A DNA stretch of 64,000 nucleotides from Psychrobacter aquaticus CMS 56 (GCF_000471625.1 NZ_AUSW01000006.1:1-64000); one strand, 5' to 3'. Counted from the first letter of the stretch, positions 8,947-18,333 are shown. The notes: generated from the letters alone by a model not told the origin. Made by a program: numbers and translations.

Positions 8947-10326
8947 ATGAGCCAACACGACAGTTCATCCACCGCGCAAGCTGCAAACGATACTGCCGCT
9001 GCACCGAACCATAAAATGCGTCATAAGCCACCACACTACGAACGCACTGACGATATGCGAGTGGTAGTCACAGGTATGGGCGCCATTACCCCACTTGGTC
9101 TAGACGTAGATAGCTCATGGGCAAGCCTACTTAATGGTGATAGCGGCATTGCCACCATTACCCACTTTGATGCTGCAAACTATCGTGCGCAAATTGCAGG
9201 CGTCGTTAAGGACTTCGATGCCAAGCAATACATGAGTGCCAAGGACGCACGCCGCTATGATGATTTTATCCATTATGGTATTGCTGCCTCGGCCATGGCA
9301 TTAAAAGACGCCGGATTTATCGATGAGGTGAGCGCGGATAACAGCCCTGTAAAAGGGGTAGATCAAGAGCGTTTTGGCATTATCTTAGGGTCAGGTATTG
9401 GCGGTATTCAAACCATCGAAAGCAGTCGCGACATGCTGCGCGAAAAAGGCGCTACCAAAGTATCTCCCTTTATCATTCCAGGCTCTATTGTAAATATGGC
9501 CGCTGGATTGGTAGCGATTAAGCATACTTTACAAGGCCCCAATCTTGCGACAGCGACCGCCTGTACGACTGCCACACACGCTATGGGTCTGGCAGCCCGT
9601 TTGATTACTTATGGCGATGCGGATGTTATGCTGGCTGGTGGTAGTGAAAAAGGCTCAAGCCCACTTGGTATGGCAGGCTTTGGTGCCATGCATGCGCTGT
9701 CGACTCGTAATGATGAGCCAACCAAAGCATCACGTCCATTTGATAAAGACCGTGATGGTTTTGTGCTTGGTGATGGTGCGGGTATGGTGGTATTAGAAAG
9801 CCTTGCCCACGCCAAAGCACGCGGTGCGACGATACTGGCTGAACTGGTTGGCTTTGGCATGAGTGATGACGCCAGTCATATTACTGCCCCGCCAGAAGAT
9901 GGTAATGGGGCAGCACGAGCCATGCGCAATGCTTTAAATGATGCAGGTATCGATCCTTCCGCTGTTGGTTATGTCAACGCACACGGCACAAGCACACCAG
10001 CAGGTGATGTTGCTGAATCGATTGCTATTGAAACCGTGTTTGCACCAGTAAAAGACAGTATATTGGTGAGCTCAACCAAATCTATGACGGGTCATTTGCT
10101 GGGTGCTGCGGGTGGTGTTGAAGCCATATTTACCGTACTCGCCCTACAGCATCAACATGTGCCACCAACCATTAACTTGGAAAATGTTGAGGACAACTGT
10201 AACCTCGATTATGTGGCCAACCAATCGCGTAAAGTTGACAATCTACAGTATGCCGCATCCAATAGCTTTGGCTTTGGCGGTACTAATGGCTCATTGATAT
10301 TTGCGCGCTGGCCTATCAGTCACTAA
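8947..10326 (+). CDS. fabF: Beta-ketoacyl-ACP synthase II (FabF type)
   Basis: FabF condenses malonyl-ACP with acyl-ACP during fatty acid elongation. The thiolase-fold enzyme shows VTGMGAITPLG at the start of the core, the nucleophilic cysteine in TATACTTATHAMG (about residue 206), and the two catalytic histidines in NAHGTSTPAGD and SMTGHLLGAAGG. A TTG start 45 bases upstream would lengthen the frame, but the ATG at 8947 has AGGA 9 bases upstream and is preferred. An extra N-terminal tail of about 35 residues precedes the core. No acpP or fabG is adjacent, so this may be a second, stand-alone copy; that cannot be judged from the window. Confidence 0.92.
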   Translation: MSQHDSSSTAQAANDTAAAPNHKMRHKPPHYERTDDMRVVVTGMGAITPLGLDVDSSWASLLNGDSGIATITHFDAANYRAQIAGVVKDFDAKQYMSAKDARRYDDFIHYGIAASAMALKDAGFIDEVSADNSPVKGVDQERFGIILGSGIGGIQTIESSRDMLREKGATKVSPFIIPGSIVNMAAGLVAIKHTLQGPNLATATACTTATHAMGLAARLITYGDADVMLAGGSEKGSSPLGMAGFGAMHALSTRNDEPTKASRPFDKDRDGFVLGDGAGMVVLESLAHAKARGATILAELVGFGMSDDASHITAPPEDGNGAARAMRNALNDAGIDPSAVGYVNAHGTSTPAGDVAESIAIETVFAPVKDSILVSSTKSMTGHLLGAAGGVEAIFTVLALQHQHVPPTINLENVEDNCNLDYVANQSRKVDNLQYAASNSFGFGGTNGSLIFARWPISH

Positions 10327-10395
10327 CCTATAAAAGTTTGCAACGCAAGTCGTTGTAACGTTGGCGTCAGATTTGCTACGTTTGTCCACTTGCAG

Positions 10396-10425
10396 CCCCT
10401 TATCGTACTTGCGTATGATAAGGGG
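10396..10425 (+). terminator. Intrinsic terminator after fabF
   Basis: A 13-bp stem (CCCCTTATCGTAC / GTATGATAAGGGG, one mismatch) with a 4-base loop is followed by TAATTTTTGG. It lies between fabF and the downstream gene on the same strand. Confidence 0.7.
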
Positions 10426-10442
10426 TAATTTTTGGAACATTT

Positions 10443-11339
10443 ATGGACGATACCATGTCAAGCTACTCATTTTCTCATCAGTTTTACCAGCGCTGGACGT
10501 GTGCGCCCGAACCTATTCGCGCAGCCATCACCCAAGAGCTAAAAGACATCACCACCCTACTGCAAAATGATACGCCATTTGAAAGCTTTGTGTTTCATAC
10601 CCATGATTTAGATACTCATGTCGATGAACTGTATGAAAATCATGAGGCTGAGCAAGCAATTGCTAAGGCGATTGCCGACAAACAAGCGCAAGAGCAAGCG
10701 GCTGAAAAACGACGTTTAGAAGAAGAACAAAAAAAACAAGCCGAAGAAGACGCTAAGCGCAAAGAGATAGCTAAGTTAGAAGAAGCCAGACTTTATGCAG
10801 AAACAGAAGCTGCGCAGAAAAAACAAGAGAAAGATGCACAGTCAGCCAGTGAGAAAAATAACGGCGATGAAGCAGGCGCCGCTATTGGTAATATAAACGC
10901 GGACAGCCCTACTACTATTAGTAGTACCGTAAATAGTAGTACCGTAAATAGTAGTACCGCAAAAGCCAGTTCTGAAAGCACTTCTATCGAAAGCAGCTCT
11001 GATAATAAAACCATTAGCGAACATGCCAATGCTATTGGCAGTAGCAGTGTTGACAATACTCACCATGATAAACACATTAAAAATGATCACAGTATTAAGG
11101 CGGTTAATTCTAAAGCCAGTGCAGCGATCAGCTTGGCCGTAAAAGATGCAAAATTGAGTGCCACGCATCAAGAGTTAATCCGTGAGTTAGAAATGCAGAT
11201 TGATGACTATCTAAGCGATCAGATGATGCTGATGTCTGAAAACTTAAAATCTTGGTTACGTGCCGAGATGACTCAGCATTTAAATGAGCAAGGTACATCA
11301 GCGGGTAATGAAGAAGTTGCTAAGAAAAATAGTCATTAA
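10443..11339 (+). CDS. Low-complexity, coiled-coil hypothetical protein
   Basis: I do not recognise this 298-residue protein. Residues 1-75 look globular. Residues about 75-140 are a Lys/Glu/Ala-rich helix that is probably a coiled coil. Residues about 155-200 are Ser/Thr-rich and contain the repeated unit SSTVN, encoded by a 15-bp tandem repeat at 10920-10964. The last 60 residues form another amphipathic helix (HQELIRELEMQIDDYLSDQM). No signal peptide or membrane segment is visible. A structural or partner-binding role is conceivable but unproven. GGAAC lies upstream of the ATG. Confidence 0.75.
   Translation: MDDTMSSYSFSHQFYQRWTCAPEPIRAAITQELKDITTLLQNDTPFESFVFHTHDLDTHVDELYENHEAEQAIAKAIADKQAQEQAAEKRRLEEEQKKQAEEDAKRKEIAKLEEARLYAETEAAQKKQEKDAQSASEKNNGDEAGAAIGNINADSPTTISSTVNSSTVNSSTAKASSESTSIESSSDNKTISEHANAIGSSSVDNTHHDKHIKNDHSIKAVNSKASAAISLAVKDAKLSATHQELIRELEMQIDDYLSDQMMLMSENLKSWLRAEMTQHLNEQGTSAGNEEVAKKNSH
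10920..10964 (+). repeat. 15-bp tandem repeat inside a gene (three copies)
   Basis: Two perfect copies of AGTAGTACCGTAAAT and a third with one or two changes encode the repeated SSTVN unit of the surrounding protein. Since 15 is a multiple of three, copy-number change would keep the frame. Confidence 0.9.
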
Positions 11340-11413
11340 TGGTTAGTGCTTGATTGGTACTATATATCTTTCTAAAATAGTTAAACCTTGAGACACCAAA
11401 CGTTGCATACGAA

Positions 11414-11442
11414 AAAGCCCCGTCAATGAATGACGGGGCTTT
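11414..11442. terminator. Bidirectional intrinsic terminator
   Basis: A perfect 12-bp stem (AAAGCCCCGTCA / TGACGGGGCTTT) with a 5-base loop is flanked by T-rich or A-rich tracts. It separates the convergent 10443-11339 and 11503-13320 genes. Confidence 0.9.
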
Positions 11443-11502
11443 CTTTATTATTGCAAAAATGAATTTCACAAAACAAGTCGTTTTATTTTAGACAACTTGT
11501 TT

Positions 11503-13320
11503 TTAGATGGCTTGCGTACGCTCAGTCAGCCACTCAAGCGCAGCACCATCAACGCGATCTTTTAGCTCTGCAAACACTTGACTATGGTATTCATTGAGCC
11601 AGTCAATCTCTACTTGATCCAACAATAACGGCTCAATCAAACGTGTGTCGATTGGGCAATAAGTGATGGTTTCAAAGTTCAAGAAATCACCAAATTCTGT
11701 CTCAGTGGGGTTTGCCACTGGCGTATTGACGACCAAGTTTTCGATACGAATGCCCCACTTGCCTTCACGATATAGACCCGGCTCATTACTTGAAATCATG
11801 CCGACTTTCATCGCACGCTCTTTTGGGGTACTGGCACTATAAGCAATGACTTGTGGGCCTTCATGGACATTCAAGAAATAACCAACACCGTGGCCAGTAC
11901 CGTGGCCATAATCCATCTGTGCCTGCCATAATGGCGCACGGCAAATCGCATCGATTAGCGGTGAAGCGATACCATCAGGGAAATGAGCACGTGCCAAGGC
12001 AATATGCGCTTTTAATACCGTGGTAAAGTCACGTTTGTGCTCGCTATTTACGTGTCCGATTCCGACCACGCGAGTGATGTCAGTCGTGCCATTTTGATAT
12101 TGAGCGCCTGAGTCAATCAGCAATAAGCCGCCATCGCCTTCATTCGCATCAAGATAACTGAATTTTTCTGGCGTCGCACGGTAATGCGGCAAGGCGCCAT
12201 TTTCATTAAAACCTGCGATGGTTGGAAAACTTGGCGAGACATAGTGTGGCTGCTGACTACGTACCTCAATCAGCATACTATCAACATCCAGCTCACTCAG
12301 ACGCTCACCTGCCGCAAGGCGTTGCTCAAACGTGGCAAAAAACTCACAGAGTGCCGCCCCATCTTGGCGCATGGCTTCACGTACATGATTAATGTCAGCA
12401 TCAGATTTCACAGACTTTAATAAAGTACTTGGCGCCATTTGCTCAATGAAGCCCACATCATCTACTATTTTTGATAACGTACCTACCGCCACTTTGCTTG
12501 GATCTAATAACAACAAGTCCTCTGGTGTCAGCGTACTCAATGCATCCTGCACAGACTCGTAATCAGCCAGTGTGATACCGCTATCTTCTAAAATTTTGGC
12601 AATGTCAGCACTGACTTTATTATTATCAACAAACAACGTTGCACTGTCTTCGCTAATTAGCATATGCGCTAAAAACACAGGATTATAATCGACATCAGCG
12701 CCGCGCAGATTGGTGAGCCAAGCAATATCATCTAAGCTCGACAGTAAATGATGCGTTGCCCCTGCTTCTGCCATACCTGCGCGCACAGCTGCAAGTTTCG
12801 ATGTCGCAGACTGCGCAATAAACGACTCGTCGTGTACGTATAAATTAGCGGCTGGCAACGCTGGACGATCCGTCCATGTTTCTGACAAGACATCACGATC
12901 AGTAATCAACGTAATATCATGAGCGTCAAACGCATCTAATAGTCGATCTTGCTCAGCGATAGACAACACATTGCCATCAACGGCAACGCTATCGCCTTCT
13001 TGCAGACGCTCAGCTAACCAATCAATGTGGTTCGGCTGACTGGGCGCAAGTTTCTCTAAGCGGATTCCAGTTTCGTTTAATTGATCGGCGGCGTGTACCC
13101 AATAGCGACTGTCAGTCCACAGGCCAGCAAAGTCCGAGGTCACAACCAACGTACCGACTGAACCGGTGAACCCTGATAACCATAGTCTTGCCTGCCAATA
13201 CTCTGGTAAGTATTCAGACAAATGCGGATCTGCAGACGGTACGATAATCGCGGTTAGGTCTTGTGCAATCAGAGTCTGACGCAGGCTATCGATACGATCA
13301 TGGATGATTTGTTTATTCAT
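11503..13320 (-). CDS. Aminopeptidase P family (M24) metallopeptidase
   Basis: The product is 605 residues, the length of the eukaryote-like, three-domain aminopeptidase P (XPNPEP1 type) and longer than E. coli PepP (441). Two creatinase-type N-terminal domains fill about residues 1-310, then comes the M24 pita-bread domain. Its five metal ligands are in view: Asp in LLLIDSGAQY, Asp in GTTDITR, His in GHGTGHGVG, Glu in SSNEPGLY and Glu in GIRIEN. The enzyme removes N-terminal residues ahead of proline and is cytosolic (no signal peptide). The ATG has AAGGAAAC upstream. The peptide transporter gene upstream on the same strand suggests a shared theme of peptide use. Confidence 0.93.
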   Translation of the reverse strand: MNKQIIHDRIDSLRQTLIAQDLTAIIVPSADPHLSEYLPEYWQARLWLSGFTGSVGTLVVTSDFAGLWTDSRYWVHAADQLNETGIRLEKLAPSQPNHIDWLAERLQEGDSVAVDGNVLSIAEQDRLLDAFDAHDITLITDRDVLSETWTDRPALPAANLYVHDESFIAQSATSKLAAVRAGMAEAGATHHLLSSLDDIAWLTNLRGADVDYNPVFLAHMLISEDSATLFVDNNKVSADIAKILEDSGITLADYESVQDALSTLTPEDLLLLDPSKVAVGTLSKIVDDVGFIEQMAPSTLLKSVKSDADINHVREAMRQDGAALCEFFATFEQRLAAGERLSELDVDSMLIEVRSQQPHYVSPSFPTIAGFNENGALPHYRATPEKFSYLDANEGDGGLLLIDSGAQYQNGTTDITRVVGIGHVNSEHKRDFTTVLKAHIALARAHFPDGIASPLIDAICRAPLWQAQMDYGHGTGHGVGYFLNVHEGPQVIAYSASTPKERAMKVGMISSNEPGLYREGKWGIRIENLVVNTPVANPTETEFGDFLNFETITYCPIDTRLIEPLLLDQVEIDWLNEYHSQVFAELKDRVDGAALEWLTERTQAI

Positions 13321-13642
13321 AAGAGGTTTCCTTATCGATTTTGGAAAATAGGACTAAAAAAAATAGAACGGTGAGGCGACTATGGATAGCCGTCTTATTC
13401 GATTGGGACAAATTGCTTTATTAACAAATAGCCGATAAAAGCAGCCAGATGAATGAGGCTCGATATTATTGCAACGGAACATCACTAGATGTTCGGGCAG
13501 AAATTAGGCTTTCAATGATCTCAAAGAAAACTCTCACCAAGTAAAACAATAAAACGTGCTACCAGTCATGGTAACACGTCTTATCATTGGTCAGTGTCTT
13601 ATGCCGTACGCATACCTAACGACTGACCAAAAGCACTATTAA
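13321..13642. other. Intergenic region upstream of the aminopeptidase gene
   Basis: No open frame of note. It carries the transporter gene's terminator at 13554-13579 and presumably the aminopeptidase promoter. I see no repeat-family copy here. Confidence 0.5.
13554..13579 (-). terminator. Intrinsic terminator after the peptide transporter gene
   Basis: A 10-bp stem (ACGTGTTACC / GGTAGCACGT on the minus strand, one G-U pair) with a 6-base loop is followed by TTTTATTG. Confidence 0.65.
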
Positions 13643-15205
13643 TCAACTAACTTGATCCGCCTGTTCGCTTTTTTTCAACATATTGTTAATAGGTTTTGCT
13701 AATACCAATAGGATAACGGCGGTAACCACCAAAAATATCGTCATGGTAGTAAACAGTGTCGGTAGTCCTTCGATTTTATCGGCTGAGACGTGACCACCAA
13801 AGAAAGCCGCAACCAAGTTACCCATAGCGATAGAAGCAAAGAAAAGCCCCATCATCTGACCTTGCATGCCTCTTGGCGCAAGTTTCGTCATAGAAGACAG
13901 ACCAACCGGACTGAGCGCTAATTCACCCAGCGTCAGCAATAATAAACTGCCTACCAACCATAAAGGTGAAGCCAAACCACCATCGCTGCCCAAAATGCTT
14001 TTTGACGCAAAGATCATCAGCGTAAAGCCCGCGGCGGCGAGTAGCATACCAAGCGCAAACTTCGCCATACTGCTTGGCTCAAGTCCTCGGTTAGCAAGCT
14101 TGACCCAAATGATACTCACGATAGGCGCTAATATTAGAATGAATAAAGGGTTCAACGACTGGAACCAAATACTTGGTATCTCAAAACCTAAGACATTTAG
14201 ATCAGTATAACGATCGGCAAATAAGTTGAATGACGTTGGCTGCTGCTCAAAACTTGACCAAAATAGCGTCGAGCCAATGATAAGAATAAAGCAAATCAGC
14301 AAGCGCAATTTATCTGTCTTATCTAGTCGCGGTGAGATAAACATAATAGCAAAGTACAGAATAACCACGGCGGCGATGATATAGGTCATATACTCTGCAA
14401 CCAACTGCGGATTAAACGAGACCATACCGCTTGATACCAAAAGCACGAGTGCTACCAGTAATGCCACAAACCCTGCGACCCAACGACCCACGTTTTTATA
14501 ACGGTCATTGGCGTGCTCCCATTCAGCAGTAATACCTTTGGCTTGTGCATAACGCGTTAAATTCTTTTGTGCTGCAAAACGGTAGACCAATAAGGATACC
14601 AGCATACCCAAACCACCGACACCAAAGCCTGCATGCCACATGCCTTTTTCTTTAAATATACCAACGATAAGTGCGGCCAATAATGCACCAATATTGATAC
14701 CCATATAAAACAAAGTAAAACCACCATCACGGCGCACATCACCTCTAGGATACAAGGCACCGACCATGACGGAAATACAGGTTTTAAATAACCCTGAACC
14801 CAGTACAATACATATCAAACCAACAAAAAACAGCGTCATGCCAAACATCGCAGATAACGCAATACACAAGTGACCAAGAGCGATGATGATACTACCCCAC
14901 CACAAGGCACGTTCTTGACCGAGCCAGTTATCTGCCAACCACCCACCCGGTACAGCGGCTAAATACAATGAACCCGCAAAAATACCGTAGATAGCCGAAG
15001 CGGTTACTTCGTCAAAACCAAAACCGCCGCTACCAACTGTCGCAACCATAAAGAGTACTAATAGCGGACGAATACTATAATAAGAGAACCGTTCCCACAT
15101 TTCAGTAAAAAATAGCGAACGTAATGGCTTGGGATGTCCCATAAAGCCATTGTCTAGTGCTTCCAGCTCAGCCGCACTAGCCTCTGATTTTGCTTCTGTA
15201 TTCAT
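13643..15205 (-). CDS. Proton-dependent oligopeptide transporter (POT/PTR family)
   Basis: This 520-residue MFS-type protein carries POT hallmarks: EMWERFSYYSIRPLL in the first helix (the ExxERFxYY proton-coupling motif), AVPGGWLADNWLG between helices 2 and 3, and FYMGINIGALLA in helix 5. About 14 hydrophobic segments can be counted. Members import di- and tripeptides with protons across the inner membrane. The ATG has AAGGAATA upstream. The aminopeptidase P gene follows on the same strand, after a terminator. I do not assign a specific dtp name. Confidence 0.93.
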   Translation of the reverse strand: MNTEAKSEASAAELEALDNGFMGHPKPLRSLFFTEMWERFSYYSIRPLLVLFMVATVGSGGFGFDEVTASAIYGIFAGSLYLAAVPGGWLADNWLGQERALWWGSIIIALGHLCIALSAMFGMTLFFVGLICIVLGSGLFKTCISVMVGALYPRGDVRRDGGFTLFYMGINIGALLAALIVGIFKEKGMWHAGFGVGGLGMLVSLLVYRFAAQKNLTRYAQAKGITAEWEHANDRYKNVGRWVAGFVALLVALVLLVSSGMVSFNPQLVAEYMTYIIAAVVILYFAIMFISPRLDKTDKLRLLICFILIIGSTLFWSSFEQQPTSFNLFADRYTDLNVLGFEIPSIWFQSLNPLFILILAPIVSIIWVKLANRGLEPSSMAKFALGMLLAAAGFTLMIFASKSILGSDGGLASPLWLVGSLLLLTLGELALSPVGLSSMTKLAPRGMQGQMMGLFFASIAMGNLVAAFFGGHVSADKIEGLPTLFTTMTIFLVVTAVILLVLAKPINNMLKKSEQADQVS

Positions 15206-15347
15206 AACTTTATTCCTTTAAAGACCACCGTATTAATGACCAAAACCCTACTTATGCCGATAAGCGGTCACATAAGCGCATTATTGTTTCACTTGGTTAT
15301 AAGCAAGTAAAGAAAAAGTTTGCTAACGATTACACAAATACCCACAA

Positions 15348-15381
15348 AAAAACTCGCTCCCATGACTGGGAGCGAGTTTTT
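15348..15381 (-). terminator. Intrinsic terminator
   Basis: A perfect 15-bp stem (AAAAACTCGCTCCCA / TGGGAGCGAGTTTTT) with a 4-base loop has a 7-T run on the minus strand. It ends the unit of the 15521-15982 gene. Confidence 0.85.
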
Positions 15382-15520
15382 CTTTTTGGCATTAATAACA
15401 ACACTATCTCACTCGGTCTTTAAACAAAGCGGATGTTTGTGCCCCTATTTAAGATTTGAGTCTTTAAATGCGACTCTTTAAATGCTAGTCATCATGTCAT
15501 GAAACCGTTGCCTTGCAAAT

Positions 15521-15982
15521 TTACTGGGCAGTTGCTGTATCATCAGCGGCATCACCAGCATCTAAGTCTGCATCAGCTTGTTCAGCGGTTAAATCCGCAT
15601 CAGCAACCGCGGCTTGGCTGACAGTACCAGAGGCCGTTGCTGTACCCGCTTCGGCGGCAACCACGGCACTATCACCATCGGTCGCTGGGGTCACGGTCGC
15701 ATCTGCTGCAGTATCTGTCGCCGCCGCGTCAGTCGTCTCAGTATCTGCTTCTACTTCTGCGGGTGCTGCTGGATCGGCTGGTGCCGTATCTTCGGCGGCA
15801 ATGACTTCTGCTTCATCAGCGGCAGCCGATGCTTCGGTGGTCTCAGCAGTGATATGTTCGCCTGCTGGACGCAAAAATGCAGAAACACCAATAAGTAAGA
15901 CAATACCTAAAAACAAGGCAATGCCGCCTAGAGTAAACAATAGCTCTTTCTTTGGATTGTTATTGACGATACCTTCTGACAT
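15521..15982 (-). CDS. Single-pass membrane protein with acidic Ala/Asp/Thr-rich tail
   Basis: The 153-residue product is not recognised. Residues 14-37 form one membrane segment (LFTLGGIALFLGIVLLIGV), and everything after is a low-complexity tail rich in Ala, Asp, Thr and Glu with few hydrophobic or basic residues, probably disordered. With basic residues before the helix the tail is likely periplasmic, though this is an inference. An upstream ATG six codons earlier exists, but the ATG at 15982 has AGGTGG at good spacing. The acidic lipoprotein at 42730 has a similar composition. Confidence 0.75.
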   Translation of the reverse strand: MSEGIVNNNPKKELLFTLGGIALFLGIVLLIGVSAFLRPAGEHITAETTEASAAADEAEVIAAEDTAPADPAAPAEVEADTETTDAAATDTAADATVTPATDGDSAVVAAEAGTATASGTVSQAAVADADLTAEQADADLDAGDAADDTATAQ

Positions 15983-16093
15983 ACCTGATCCACCTTGCAC
16001 AAAATATTTGAAATATTGGCCTATTATATCGCAATTTATACCGATTTGTTAAAACCCTTAAGTATTTAAAGGATTTATTATCGACAATTTTTA

Positions 16094-16268
16094 CTAGGGC
16101 GTGTCCTCATTTTAAAAATGGTGATAAAAATGAGATAAATTGCCGTCAAACGAGGAAAATAGCGCCGCTAATGTCGAGATATTAACCAGCTATTTGACGA
16201 TGTTTGGCAAAATTTAGCCATTTTTAGCCCATTTAGATGATATCGATTGAATTGAGGACACGCCCTAG
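16094..16268. mobile_element. MITE-like element with perfect inverted ends
   Basis: The ends CTAGGGCGTGTCCTCA (16094-16109) and TGAGGACACGCCCTAG (16253-16268) are perfect 16-bp inverted repeats enclosing about 143 bp without an open frame. The outer CTAG on both sides is palindromic and could be a 4-bp target duplication, as made by IS5-group elements (YTAR target). That would leave 12-bp terminal repeats starting GGCGTGTCC. It lacks a transposase. A single matching end is at 43305-43320. The family assignment is an inference. Confidence 0.75.
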
Positions 16269-16346
16269 AGTCGATAATAAATAAAACAGATACATTATAT
16301 TCCGGCGCTGAACTGGTATATCGTTTTTATATTGAACGCACTATAT
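16269..16346 (+). repeat. Dispersed repeat copy F (short form)
   Basis: This short copy (AGTCGATAATAAATAAAACA to ATTGAACGCACTATAT) abuts the right end of the MITE-like element, so the element may have inserted at or next to the repeat. It lies just downstream of the lnt stop. Confidence 0.65.
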
Positions 16347-16372
16347 CGGCCTTTATGATAGATAATCACGAA

Positions 16373-17956
16373 TTATTTTGCCTGTTTATTCAAACGGACT
16401 GACGTTACCGTACGTTTGCCAAAATAGCTCAAAATGAGCAACAGCGCCATGACAAACAAAATAGGATAATTACCAAAACGCATAAAGGGGGTATTACCAA
16501 CCCTTGCCTGAATATCACCGCGTAATACCGTACGCTCAAACTGCGGTGCACGCTCAACGATGCGGCCTTTATGGTCAATGATAGCCGTTACACCCGTATT
16601 GGTGGCTCGCATGAACCAGCGGCCATTTTCGAGCGCGCGCATCTGCACCATTTGTAGATGTTGCAACGGACCTGCGGATGTGCCAAACCAAGCATCGTTA
16701 GAAATAGTCAGTAAAAAGTCAGTACCAATCGCATTCTTTCGAGTGGTATCTGGATACGCCACTTCATAACAAATGGCGGCACCTAAATTGTGTCCTCGTA
16801 CACGCAACGGTGACTGCTCATCACTACCACGGCTATAGCTCATGATGTCTTGGCTACCCGCTAAGTTTGGTAGAATATCTAGCACTCCTTCAAAAGGAAT
16901 ATACTCACCAAACGGCACCAGACGTTGTTTTTTATACAGCCCTTCTGCTTGGGCGCCCAAGGCAATCACACTGTTGTAAAACGGTGGATATTTATCCGTA
17001 CTGGCATTAAACGCTGCCTCATCCTTATAAGGAATACCCGTCACCCAAGTGGTGTCAGTTTCTCTGGCCATTTTGACCATTTCATTGATAAAACCAACCG
17101 CTTCCGTCTGAAACATCGGAATCGATGACTCAGGCCACAGGATGATATCCCGTCCCCACTCTGTACTGGTTAAGGTTGCATAGATTTTTAGCGTTTCTAT
17201 TTGATATTCAGTGAGCCACTTTAAATCTTGAGGAATATTACCTTGGATCAACGACACGGACAAATCAGGCGTGCCTTTGGGCTTCGTCCATTGCGGATTG
17301 ATCAGCCATAACGCAGAGCTAATGACCAACAAAGCCAGCGCAGGAATCATATAACCGCCGCGGCGGCGTAACAGCTCAACCACACTGGCAGCCAATAATA
17401 TGGCAACAAAGGAGACGGCAAAGACGCCAGCGACAGGTGCTAGCGAAGATAACCAATACTGCTCAGTGAAAGCGTAACCCACGAACAACCACGGAAAACC
17501 GGTAAATAGCCACGTTTTCATCCACTCTTGCAAAATCCAGAGAGCCGCAAACGATAATGGCTGCTTGCCGACCACTCGATTAAAGAGTAATGCCAAAAAG
17601 CCGTGGAACAACCCCATACCCAGACCCATCAATGCAATCATAATCAGTGCAAGCCATGCGGGCGTACTACCATAGACGTGGATAGAGGTGTATAGCCAAA
17701 ATGCGCCCACACACCATAGCCCTGTACCGTACGACTGACCGATAAAAAAGGCGCGCTTGCCACTCATCTCAGGCATCAGTAACGCATATAAAATAGCCGG
17801 TGATACTAGTGCGATTGGCCAAAAACCATAAGGCGCAAGTGCAAATATAAAGACAGCGCCAGCCAGCAAAGCAATGAGTAAAGTCAGCGCCATAGGCAAG
17901 CCTTTTGGCTTAGCGGGGTTTAGACGTTTTTGTAAATCAACAGTAGACAGACGCAT
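16373..17956 (-). CDS. lnt: Apolipoprotein N-acyltransferase
   Basis: Lnt adds the third acyl chain to the N-terminal cysteine of lipoproteins at the inner membrane. The 527-residue product has about seven N-terminal hydrophobic segments (residues 22-220), then a nitrilase-like domain. The catalytic triad is in place: Glu276 (LWPESSIP), Lys342 or 343 (YKKQRLVPFGEY) and Cys396 (AAICYEVAYPD). A final membrane helix is near residue 500. The corC gene lies upstream on the same strand, the common corC-lnt pair, but here 377 bp and a terminator separate them, so they need not be one operon. Confidence 0.97.
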   Translation of the reverse strand: MRLSTVDLQKRLNPAKPKGLPMALTLLIALLAGAVFIFALAPYGFWPIALVSPAILYALLMPEMSGKRAFFIGQSYGTGLWCVGAFWLYTSIHVYGSTPAWLALIMIALMGLGMGLFHGFLALLFNRVVGKQPLSFAALWILQEWMKTWLFTGFPWLFVGYAFTEQYWLSSLAPVAGVFAVSFVAILLAASVVELLRRRGGYMIPALALLVISSALWLINPQWTKPKGTPDLSVSLIQGNIPQDLKWLTEYQIETLKIYATLTSTEWGRDIILWPESSIPMFQTEAVGFINEMVKMARETDTTWVTGIPYKDEAAFNASTDKYPPFYNSVIALGAQAEGLYKKQRLVPFGEYIPFEGVLDILPNLAGSQDIMSYSRGSDEQSPLRVRGHNLGAAICYEVAYPDTTRKNAIGTDFLLTISNDAWFGTSAGPLQHLQMVQMRALENGRWFMRATNTGVTAIIDHKGRIVERAPQFERTVLRGDIQARVGNTPFMRFGNYPILFVMALLLILSYFGKRTVTSVRLNKQAK

Positions 17957-18240
17957 AGCAGGTATCCAAGACTATATTTCCCAAAATGTTAAAGCTTCAG
18001 TATTCAGGCAAAAGCCAAGCCAAAGCGAACCGTATCATGTTTTATATCGTATTCAATCCCAATCCCAAAAACCAGAGTAGCAAAGAAAACAAGTGCAAAT
18101 ACTACGCATGGTGGGCTAAACAAGTTTAACGCGGCTAAGCGTATTTTTTGGGTTTGGTATAAAAATAAAATTCGCCCATGATACCAGCCTAATCTTATCA
18201 ATGGGTAAAATTGCGTAGCAAAAGCCAATGGCCAAAATAA

Positions 18241-18268
18241 AAAAAACACGACCGCAATCGTGTTTTTT
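18241..18268. terminator. Intrinsic terminator after corC
   Basis: An 11-bp stem (AAAAAACACGA / TCGTGTTTTTT) with a 6-base loop has T-runs on both strands. It is placed to end corC transcription. Confidence 0.85.
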
Positions 18269-18286
18269 TATTTAGAATCCACTATG

Positions 18287-18320
18287 TTCATCAGTTATAA
18301 AGATTCATCAGTTATAAAGA
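18287..18320. repeat. 17-bp perfect tandem duplication
   Basis: TTCATCAGTTATAAAGA occurs twice in a row, 13 bases from the corC stop codon. No function is apparent. Confidence 0.9.
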
Positions 18321-18333
18321 TAGTACCAACGAA

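Larger units (their letters stand above)
17957..18333. other. Gap between lnt and corC
   Basis: The gap contains a terminator at 18241-18268 and a 17-bp tandem duplication at 18287-18320. A hydrophobic 81-codon minus-strand frame (18004-18249) begins with a GTG inside the terminator stem; I do not call it a gene. Confidence 0.5.

Noticed and set aside
15513..16052. 179-codon plus-strand frame antisense to the acidic membrane protein
   Set aside because: Its Ala/Ser/Val monotony mirrors the low-complexity codons of the other strand; the minus-strand frame has a proper ribosome site and a membrane helix.
18004..18249. Hydrophobic 81-codon minus-strand frame between corC and lnt
   Set aside because: It begins with a GTG inside the stem of the corC terminator, has no ribosome site and no recognisable domain.
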